A stretch of DNA of 5,544 nucleotides from JALOTE01 sp031422195. Its GTDB lineage: Bacteria > Pseudomonadota > Alphaproteobacteria > Rhizobiales > Rhizobiaceae. The position numbers and the translations under genes are program-made. The stretch lies in NCBI GenBank assembly GCA_031422195.1, contig JANOPZ010000123.1:1-5544 (forward strand), read 5' to 3'. Every line of letters starts with the position of its first letter. Positions within the stretch are counted from its first letter, which is position 1. Positions 1 through 4,249 of the stretch are shown piece after piece. Under the pieces are notes generated by a model. The model had not been told where the DNA came from. It was given only the letters and a program-made list of their open reading frames with translations, and did not search any database.

Positions 1-633
1 CGCGGATGTCCAATGGACACATTCATGGGCAAGTGTCGCCGTATAGGTTTCAGCACTCTTAAATGCTTCGAAAGGCGGCATCTGAATAACGTCGGTTGAT
101 GGCATGTAGAAAGCCTGAGATCCGCCATGGCGGATGATTGCACCGGTTTGCGCGAAGAACGCATCCGCATGTGCGATGCGCTGTACAGGATCGATTGCAT
201 CATGCTGCTTGAGGTAGAAACGTTCCGGTAGACCATCAATCTGGTCAACGCAAAATACGCTATAGGCTTTGAGGAAGGGAATAGTTCGGTCAATCTCTTG
301 ACCGGTGTCAGCCGTTTCGGTCTTGGTGAACGTATTGGCGTAAACGACTGTTGAACCGGTCTCACCTTTGCGGACGCAGCCACCCAGTTCAATGACCTGT
401 TTGAATGTCATCCAAGTCGCGGACGAAAGCCCTTTTGCAACTGACTCTGCCCAAAGCAGTAGAACATTGATCCCAGAATAAGGTTGGCCATTATGGCGCA
501 ATGGCCGGGTGATACCGCCACCGGCATGCCATGGCTGAACCCAAGGCCGCACACCACGCTTCAGATCGGCGATGATGCGGTCAGTGATTTTCGCATAGAT
601 ATCTATACGCGCTGCTTCTAATTTTCTTTCCAT
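1..633 (-). CDS. ardC: ArdC-like antirestriction protein, N-terminal part (runs off left edge)
   Basis: By family, ArdC-type proteins have an N-terminal single-stranded-DNA-binding domain (DUF1738) and a C-terminal zincin metallopeptidase domain; they protect incoming plasmid or element DNA from host restriction. The sequence reads without a stop from an ATG at 633 down to base 1 (211 codons). The N-terminal domain signature is clear: YAKITDRIIADLKRGVRPW near residues 13-31, then QPW, TRPLRHNGQPYSGINVLLLW, and a G-x-C-V-R-K-G-E-T-G-S segment near 90. Residues 203-207 are HECVH, the HExxH zinc motif, followed by WT as in relatives; about 80-100 C-terminal residues are outside the window. The start is supported by AGGA 4 nt upstream and GGAG about 10 nt upstream. 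A 362-bp gap holding a terminator separates it from the minus-strand gene behind it, so it probably has its own promoter. The family call is firm; activity is inferred. Confidence 0.92.
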   Translation of the reverse strand, partial: MERKLEAARIDIYAKITDRIIADLKRGVRPWVQPWHAGGGITRPLRHNGQPYSGINVLLLWAESVAKGLSSATWMTFKQVIELGGCVRKGETGSTVVYANTFTKTETADTGQEIDRTIPFLKAYSVFCVDQIDGLPERFYLKQHDAIDPVQRIAHADAFFAQTGAIIRHGGSQAFYMPSTDVIQMPPFEAFKSAETYTATLAHECVHWTSA

Positions 634-653
634 TTTCCTGTCTCCGTATTTTC

Positions 654-674
654 GGTTCGCGATCATCGCGAACC
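654..674. promoter_or_regulatory. Perfect 21-bp palindrome in the ardC leader (candidate operator)
   Basis: GGTTCGCGAT (654-663) and ATCGCGAACC (665-674) are exact reverse complements around a single central base. The palindrome ends 20 bp before the ardC start codon and just before its ribosome-binding site. Such a symmetric site suits a dimeric repressor. As RNA it would form a 9-bp stem with a 3-nt loop next to the ribosome-binding site, so post-transcriptional control is also possible. The symmetry is seen directly; the function is inferred. Confidence 0.6.
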
Positions 675-690
675 CGTCACGGCGGAAATC

Positions 691-812
691 TTGGCAAGGC
701 TGGTTTCTTGCGCACCGCCTTGGAAAAGTGATCGACGTTGGAGAAATGCCAGCGCGGCCGGAACGCCAGTGTAGGATGGCAAAGCCATTGTGCTGGAAAC
801 AGGCCTTGCCAA
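691..812. repeat. 17-bp near-perfect inverted repeat upstream of ardC
   Basis: TTGGCAAGGCTGGTTTC at 691-707 and GAAACAGGCCTTGCCAA at 796-812 are reverse complements at 15 of 17 positions, with 88 bp between. Weaker similarity continues outward from each arm (CCGCC... then GACGGG). The same core (AACCAGCCTTGC) recurs upstream of the 195-aa gene at 1705-1720 and 1755-1771. Function unknown. Confidence 0.6.
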
Positions 813-850
813 ACCGCCAACCGGGACGGGCAAGCGATGGACGCCAGTGT
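763..850. repeat. Pair of 10-bp direct repeats, acgccagtgt
   Basis: ACGCCAGTGT occurs at 763-772 and again at 841-850, a 78-bp period, in the noncoding stretch upstream of ardC. The first copy lies within the larger inverted repeat and the second outside it. This may be part of an ardC control region, but the match is short and could be chance. Confidence 0.35.
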
Positions 851-911
851 TAAGTTTGATTTTATTGTTCTGGATACTAATTTGCGAAAGCGCCTCGGCG
901 CGACATGACAA

Positions 912-939
912 AAGGCCGATCTGACTTGAGATTGGCCTT
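912..939. terminator. Hairpin downstream of the 195-aa gene
   Basis: AAGGCCGATCT (912-922) pairs with AGATTGGCCTT (929-939) across a 6-nt loop, with one G-T wobble read on the plus strand. Read on the minus strand the stem is followed by TTTTGTC. It lies behind a stronger terminator at 967-986, so it may be a backup terminator or a processing site. Confidence 0.5.
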
Positions 940-962
940 GCTGTTACATCCAGTTTGAGTTG

Positions 963-986
963 AAAAGGCAGGGCCGAAGCCCTGCC
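963..986 (-). terminator. Rho-independent terminator of the 195-aa gene
   Basis: GGCAGGGC (967-974) and GCCCTGCC (979-986) form a perfect 8-bp GC-rich stem. On the minus strand the loop is the stable tetraloop TTCG, and the stem is followed at once by four T residues (963-966). It starts 9 nt after the stop codon of the minus-strand gene ending at 996. Stem, tetraloop and T-run together make a standard intrinsic terminator and separate that gene from ardC. Confidence 0.85.
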
Positions 987-995
987 CGAAATGCG

Positions 996-1583
996 TCAAC
1001 CAAAGGCTGACATTTGGTGGGCTGCGGCCTTGCGGTCGATTGTGGCTCCGGCGATTTCTGGCTGGCGGTCATAAGGCTTCCATGCTTCGCCGATGATCTG
1101 TTCATAGGCGGCAACTGCGCCTTCGGCTGCGCATCGAAGCGCGTGGGCTTGTAGTGCCATATCAGCTGCAAATTCGCGTTTGCGTTGAGCTTTGCTGTCA
1201 AAACCTGCTGGGCCATCGAGATCTTCATCGCGGACATCATTGGCAAGTTTGGATGTGGCATCGCGCGCTTCTGTGACAGCCTTTGAATAAAACTGCCCTG
1301 CGCCATGGGCTGAACCGACATAGGCTCCGACTAGACGCTGCATATGGATTTGCATGGCCTTCTCGCTAAGGCCGTCATTTAAGGCGTCGGCGCATTCGGT
1401 TGTGATGCGTTGGTGAGTTGCGCGTATTCCGTCACTGTCGAGGACAGCAAGGCCGAAACTTTCTGAAATCCGTATCGTTTGTACGCTGTCGGGGCAGGTG
1501 AGGCGCACCATTTCGACGGTAGCGGCGCGGTTTGTTTTGGCCGGGTTTGAAGGGTTCTTCTTAAAATTTCCGGTTCTGGTCAT
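996..1583 (-). CDS. Conserved-looking hypothetical protein, 195 aa
   Basis: I do not recognise a named family. The protein is soluble-looking, Ala-rich and probably mostly helical, with no signal peptide or membrane segment. The N-terminus (residues 1-22) is basic and Asn/Thr-rich. A stretch near 40-60 (ISESFGLAVLDSDGIRATHQR) and another near 85-99 (LVGAYVGSAHGAGQFY) are the parts best kept in the decayed second copy at 1910-2389, which suggests they matter. Cys residues are scattered with no metal-binding pattern. Three in-frame ATGs sit at 1592, 1589 and 1583; 1583 is chosen because AGGA ends 8 nt before it, whereas the other two overlap or touch that motif. The stop is followed by a clear intrinsic terminator. 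It has the same orientation as ardC downstream. The existence of a paralogous relic and the terminator support a real gene; its function is unknown. Confidence 0.75.
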   Translation of the reverse strand: MTRTGNFKKNPSNPAKTNRAATVEMVRLTCPDSVQTIRISESFGLAVLDSDGIRATHQRITTECADALNDGLSEKAMQIHMQRLVGAYVGSAHGAGQFYSKAVTEARDATSKLANDVRDEDLDGPAGFDSKAQRKREFAADMALQAHALRCAAEGAVAAYEQIIGEAWKPYDRQPEIAGATIDRKAAAHQMSAFG

Positions 1584-1608
1584 GATCATCATCCTGTTTC
1601 ACAAACGC

Positions 1609-1633
1609 CCGGAGCGGTTCCGGCTCTTGCCGG
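1609..1633 (-). promoter_or_regulatory. Two mutually exclusive short hairpins in the leader of the 195-aa gene
   Basis: On the minus strand CCGGC-AAGA-GCCGG (1633-1620) and CCGGA-ACCGC-TCCGG (1623-1609) share the four bases CCGG at 1620-1623, so only one stem can form at a time. They lie 26-50 nt upstream of the start codon. This could be an alternative-structure leader; the stems are short, so confidence is low. Confidence 0.25.
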
Positions 1634-1650
1634 TGTTCCCTTCGGGTGCG

Positions 1651-1662
1651 GTTCTTGAGAAC
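1651..1662. promoter_or_regulatory. 12-bp interrupted palindrome GTTCTTGAGAAC
   Basis: GTTCT and AGAAC are reverse complements around a TG centre, 68 bp upstream of the start codon of the 195-aa gene. It is a possible operator half-site pair. It is short, and no protein is linked to it. Confidence 0.25.
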
Positions 1663-1704
1663 AGGGCAAAAAGGGGAGACCCAAGGTTCAAGACCTGTCG
1701 GCGA

Positions 1705-1771
1705 TGCAAGGCTGGTTTGCGGATAACGAAACGGCGGCACGGCGTTGCGGAAGACGCGAACCAGCCTTCGC
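1705..1771. repeat. Inverted repeat at the centre of the duplicated region
   Basis: GCAAGGCTGGTTTGCG (1705-1720) and CGCGAACCAGCCTTCGC (1755-1771) are reverse complements apart from one substitution and one extra base, with 34 bp between. The centre, about 1738, is also the symmetry axis between the 195-aa gene on the minus strand (start 1583) and its decayed copy on the plus strand (start about 1910). The core AACCAGCCTTGC is shared with the ardC leader at 691-707. Confidence 0.65.
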
Positions 1772-1909
1772 AGAACCAACGGGTTTTGGCCGCCACGCGG
1801 CGCGCAGCGGCCTTTGATCTCACCTTGACCGGTTCAGACCGCAGCCTACCCGAAGGAAGTAACGGCAGACCGAGAAAAACCGCGGCGTTGATTGATACGG
1901 ATGATCATC

Positions 1910-2389
1910 ATGTGCCGGATTGGAATTTCAAGAAGAACCTTTCCAGCGCAGTCGAACTTAGCCGCCGCCCTCAGACCTGATGTCTTACCGACCCTTGCAG
2001 GAGCTAGGATCATTTCAGGGGCGGCCATCGGATTAAGGACAGTTGAACAAAAACGCGTCATCAACGCATTGCAACCGAATGTGACGACGCATCAGGCGAA
2101 AGGCTGAACCAGAAGGTTATGCACCATCATATGTGACGTACCGTTGGAGCCTATGTCGGCTCAGCCCATAATGCAGGGCAGATTTATGATCTTTAGTCTG
2201 AAGAAGAAGCTCGTTGCCATGGCCAACTCGTTTGCCGATATGTATCGATCCCGGCATTGGAATTTTGTTAAGTTCAAACCGCAAACTTGTATCGACGTGG
2301 AAACTGTATTGCGTGAAGAGACGACTAATGCCGTTCTTGTCGATTGTGCTCAAAGCAGTGCTGAGCGGAACATTACGCCCTTGAATTGA
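1910..2389 (+). pseudogene. Decayed, inverted copy of the 195-aa hypothetical gene
   Basis: Read on the plus strand, this stretch matches the coding strand of the gene at 996-1583. The start regions share ATGATCATCATG-like sequence and then a run around TTTCAAGAAGAACC. Near 2061-2092, CAACGCATTGCAACCGAATG matches CAACGCATCACAACCGAATG. Near 2144-2172 the translation RTVGAYVGSAHNAGQIY matches QRLVGAYVGSAHGAGQFY. It is broken: in the matching frame there are stops after HHHM (about 2132) and after IYDL (about 2195), and the match changes frame several times between 1920 and 2060 and again near 2215. Later residues (ANSFADMYRS...) align only weakly and fade out before the promoter of the toxin–antitoxin operon. 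The open frames left inside it are fragments and should not be annotated as genes. Homology by eye is strong for 1900-1945 and 2045-2180, and weaker elsewhere. Confidence 0.75.
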
Positions 2390-2413
2390 GCGTCAGTTGC
2401 GCGTATATTGAGC
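2381..2413 (+). promoter_or_regulatory. Promoter and candidate autoregulatory operator of the toxin–antitoxin operon
   Basis: TTGAAT (2381-2386) and TATATT (2404-2409) are 17 bp apart, a good sigma-70-type promoter that would start RNA near 2416. ATTGAGC occurs at 2385-2391 and again at 2407-2413, a 22-bp (two helical turns) spacing, covering the -35 and -10 elements. Xre-type antitoxins commonly repress their own operon, so these repeats are a plausible binding site; that step is inference. Confidence 0.6.
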
Positions 2414-2440
2414 ATAGAAAATGAAATCAGAGATAGTCCT

Positions 2441-2812
2441 ATGAGCAATCTTGCGCTTCAATCCACAGGGCAGCATTTCCGCGATGCCAACGCACCTTTC
2501 CTGTCCGCGCGTCTTCTCGCCGACGGGCTTGGCGTTACTCTGACCGAGCTTGCATTGCTGGCAGGTGTTGCGCGCAATACGCTGACGGCAAAAAGTGGCG
2601 CTAGAAAAGTTGATCAAGCCCTTAGTCCAGTTGTTCGCATCATTGCCATGGCGGGTGAGATGGCGGGTGACGAAAGCCGGGCTGCAATCTGGTTCAAGCA
2701 TCAACCCATTCCAGGTTGGGCGGGCAAAACGGCCTATGATTTGGTGCGTGAACGCAAAGCCGACAAAGTGATCGCCTATTTGGAGGCGGTGCGTTCGGGC
2801 GTTTATGCCTGA
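2441..2812 (+). CDS. Xre/MbcA/ParS-family antitoxin (DUF2384) of a RES toxin–antitoxin pair
   Basis: This is the antitoxin that binds and neutralises the RES toxin encoded next to it and usually also represses the operon. The 123-aa protein has the family order. A helix-turn-helix lies about residues 33-52 (TLTELALLAGVARNTLTAKS). The toxin-binding MbcA/ParS domain lies about 67-122, with the marks AAIWFKHQPIPGWAGKTAYDLV and the ending VIAYLEAVRSGVYA. An upstream in-frame TTG at 2408 would add 11 residues, but it lies inside the -10 element and before the predicted RNA start, so the ATG at 2441 is preferred. The stop overlaps the toxin start by 8 nt, pointing to translational coupling. All conserved elements are present, so it looks functional. 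Confidence 0.93.
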   Translation: MSNLALQSTGQHFRDANAPFLSARLLADGLGVTLTELALLAGVARNTLTAKSGARKVDQALSPVVRIIAMAGEMAGDESRAAIWFKHQPIPGWAGKTAYDLVRERKADKVIAYLEAVRSGVYA

Positions 2813-3317
2813 ACAAGACCAACCACTCATTCTATGGCGGGCTTTCGTTCCCCGCTGGGCGCATGATCCGCTTTCTGGAGCAGGCGCAGCAAGCTTTGGC
2901 GGGCGCTGGAACTCTGTTGGTCAACCGTGCCTTTATGCCGCTTTAGAGTTGTCGACGGCTTGGGCCGAATACAACCAAGGCTTCGTGCAGCATCCTGCAA
3001 CGGTCGTTCAGCTTGCACTAGCCGGTGCGAAGCTTGCAGACCTAACGGACGACCAGACTATGGCGGACCTTGGTTTATCACCGGACATCCACAGAATAGA
3101 ATGGCGGGCAGACTTGGATGCGGGCCGCACACCAGTTACGCATATGCTTACAAACCGGCTCAAGAAGGACGGCTTTAATGGCGTGATCTATCCGTCATTC
3201 ATGTCACCAGGCGGTCGATGCATCGCTTTATGGCGCTGGAGCGGTGAAGACGGCCCAGTTCTCGCCGTCATTGACCCTGACAAACGTCTGCCAAAAGGGC
3301 CAGCGTCATGGCTATAA
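2805..3317 (+). CDS. RES-domain toxin (NAD+-degrading), 170 aa
   Basis: Characterised RES-domain toxins are NAD+ phosphorylases or glycohydrolases that deplete cellular NAD+ and stop growth unless bound by their Xre/MbcA/ParS antitoxin. The sequence shows the family signature: WRAF at 11-14, GGRWNSVGQPCLYAA at 32-46 (the conserved Arg is R34, the conserved Tyr Y44), the Glu of the second motif in TAWAEY (E55), and the Ser of YPSF (S131) before the GGRCIALW strand. Assignment of R34, E55 and S131 as the R-E-S residues is by motif position. The length is normal for the family, and no key residue is missing. The ATG at 2805 overlaps the antitoxin stop by 8 nt. No terminator is obvious after the stop; the IS30 remnant begins about 120 bp later. 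Confidence 0.93.
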   Translation: MPEQDQPLILWRAFVPRWAHDPLSGAGAASFGGRWNSVGQPCLYAALELSTAWAEYNQGFVQHPATVVQLALAGAKLADLTDDQTMADLGLSPDIHRIEWRADLDAGRTPVTHMLTNRLKKDGFNGVIYPSFMSPGGRCIALWRWSGEDGPVLAVIDPDKRLPKGPASWL

Positions 3318-3440
3318 TTGATCGTTATTCTTGACCAAGTGATTGTGCTTCTCGTTAAGCAGCCGCAGCAAAGCCAACCGCATCCTATGTCTATAAAGCC
3401 AGTTCCATAACCCCTATTTCGCGGCTCGGACCTGTAAGGG
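3318..3440. other. Noncoding spacer between the RES toxin and the IS30 remnant
   Basis: About 120 bp with no convincing gene, hairpin or repeat. It ends at the left end of the insertion-sequence remnant. I see no clean target duplication to date the insertion. Confidence 0.5.
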
Positions 3441-3473
3441 GGTGCGTTCTATTTTGAAGTGCGACTTTTCAGC
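3441..3473 (+). repeat. Left end of the IS30-family element, copy 1
   Basis: The 33-bp end matches 3989-4021 with a single T/A difference. It contains the small symmetric motif AAGT-GCG-ACTT. Its position just upstream of the transposase start marks it as the element's left terminal repeat. Confidence 0.7.
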
Positions 3474-3502
3474 GATAACAATGGGTTATTGCATGAAAGA
3501 AA

Positions 3503-4024
3503 ATGCACATGTTGATACCGTTCAAACGCCCCTATTCTCAAATTGGCATTGAGGAGCGGCGTAAGATTGAGCGCTGGCGGGCAGCAAAAGTTGGCGTTGA
3601 TGAGATAGCTGAAAAGCTTGGCCGTCACAGATCGACGATTTTCCGTGAGCTTCGACGCAATAGCTTTGACGATGCCGAGATGCCAAGCATTGCTGGTTAT
3701 TACGGTGCGACGGCCGACCACAAGGCCAAGAAACGCCGGTATAATTTACGTAAACTGACACGATTGCCGAAGTTGCGGGACGCCATTATTGAGCGGATCA
3801 AGCACGGATGGTCTCCTGAACAAATTGCCGGCCGGTTGAAGTTTGAGAGCAGGTTTTATCAGGGCTCGGCCAGTTACGTCTGTCACGAGACGATCTATCG
3901 ATACGCCTATTCGCAGGATGGCAACGCCATCAAGCTCTGGCGCCATTTGCCTGAGCATCGCGCCAGACGACGGCCACGGCACGCAAGAGGTGCGTTCTAT
4001 TTAGAAGTGCGACTTTTCAGCTAA
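3503..4024 (+). pseudogene. IS30-family transposase, N-terminal half only
   Basis: IS30-family transposases have an N-terminal helix-turn-helix DNA-binding part and a C-terminal DDE catalytic core. This frame keeps the first: YSQIGIEERRKIERW at 11-25, then DEIAEKLGRHRSTIFRELRRN at 33-53 (the HTH_38 signature), GWSPEQIAGRL at 102-112, and HETIYRYAYS further on. At residue 163 it runs into the second copy of the element end, which adds 11 foreign residues (GAFYLEVRLFS) and a stop. The catalytic D, D and E are all absent, because family members continue from about here into the DDE domain. A shortened protein of 173 aa could still be made and might bind element ends, but transposition is not possible. 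The first ATG at 3503 or the third codon (3509) could be the start. Confidence 0.85.
3989..4021 (+). repeat. Second, directly oriented copy of the IS30 element end
   Basis: This copy matches 3441-3473 at 32 of 33 bases and lies inside the transposase frame. After TTTTCAGC the two copies diverge, though a short TAACAA match may continue. No inverted copy of this end is visible downstream to 5544. Confidence 0.8.
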
Positions 4025-4176
4025 CAAAGTGCGCAATCTCGCAGATCGAGCTTTATCCTTGCAATTCTGACTCTGAGTGGAGCATTTACAAGGTTATATT
4101 CCATCACTGCCGTAAACAGCTCGTGGCTACAGCACCACATAGCGCATAAACCTATTTCGTGAACCGCATGGCCGGT
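4025..4176. other. Noncoding stretch between the IS30 remnant and the Fic control region
   Basis: I see no gene, RNA or strong repeat here. It may hold sequence that originally flanked a second copy of the insertion sequence. Confidence 0.4.
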
Positions 4177-4203
4177 GATGCATATCTACTGGCTTTATGC
4201 ATC
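4177..4203. repeat. AT-rich hairpin upstream of the fic gene
   Basis: GATGCATA (4177-4184) and TATGCATC (4196-4203) are perfect reverse complements separated by 11 nt. It lies 45-71 bp before the Fic start codon, in the expected promoter zone, and is directly followed by two TCATAAT direct repeats (4202-4208, 4212-4218). It may be a protein-binding site; no strong T-run follows, so a terminator is less likely. Confidence 0.45.
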
Positions 4204-4249
4204 ATAATTCGTCATAATATGAGTTACATCACTCCGGGATATAACTCAT
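4202..4249 (+). promoter_or_regulatory. Candidate fic control region: direct repeats and an inverted repeat over the start codon
   Basis: TCATAAT occurs at 4202-4208 and 4212-4218, spaced one helical turn; the second could serve as a -10 box, though no good -35 is seen. ATGAGTTACATC (4219-4230) and GATATAACTCAT (4238-4249) are reverse complements at 11 of 12 positions across 7 bp, and the right arm covers the start codon at 4248. GGGA (4236-4239), 8 nt before the ATG, is the only ribosome-binding candidate, and it lies next to the right arm. Binding or RNA folding here would block translation. Confidence 0.5.

Larger units (their letters stand above)
3441..4021 (+). mobile_element. Truncated IS30-family insertion sequence
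   Basis: A 33-bp end sequence starting GGTGCGTTCTATTTTGAAGT lies at 3441-3473, followed about 30 bp later by the start of an IS30-type transposase gene, the normal layout of a left end. A second copy (3989-4021; 32 of 33 bases identical, starting GGTGCGTTCTATTTAGAAGT) interrupts the gene. It is in the same orientation, not inverted as a true right end would be. The second half of the element and its right end are missing. The remnant cannot move by itself. The likely origin is a nested insertion or recombination between two element copies followed by deletion. Confidence 0.75.

Noticed and set aside
663..911. Open frame of 82 codons on the minus strand upstream of ardC
   Set aside because: It needs a TTG start with no ribosome-binding site, overlaps the repeats and the ardC palindrome, and resembles no known protein.
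944..1321. Open frame of 125 codons on the minus strand
   Set aside because: It overlaps the 195-aa gene in another frame and runs through that gene's terminator.
1498..1980. Open frame of 160 codons on the plus strand
   Set aside because: It runs antisense through the start of the 195-aa gene and then through the inverted-repeat leader. It shows no family signature or ribosome-binding site, and the Arg-rich composition is typical of a shadow frame.
1892..2107. Open frame of 71 codons on the plus strand
   Set aside because: It is a frame-shifted reading of the decayed copy of the 195-aa gene; its product does not match the parent protein beyond the start region.
2144..2389. Open frame of 81 codons on the plus strand
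   Set aside because: It begins out of frame within the conserved GAYVGSAH segment of the decayed copy and only later falls into the ancestral frame; best seen as part of the pseudogene.
2393..2830. Open frame of 145 codons antisense to the antitoxin
   Set aside because: The plus-strand antitoxin has clear family motifs and a promoter; the antisense frame is a shadow.
3441..4021. CRISPR-like or composite-transposon reading of the two 33-bp repeats
   Set aside because: There are only two copies, about 550 bp apart, flanking a transposase fragment; insertion-sequence ends explain them better.
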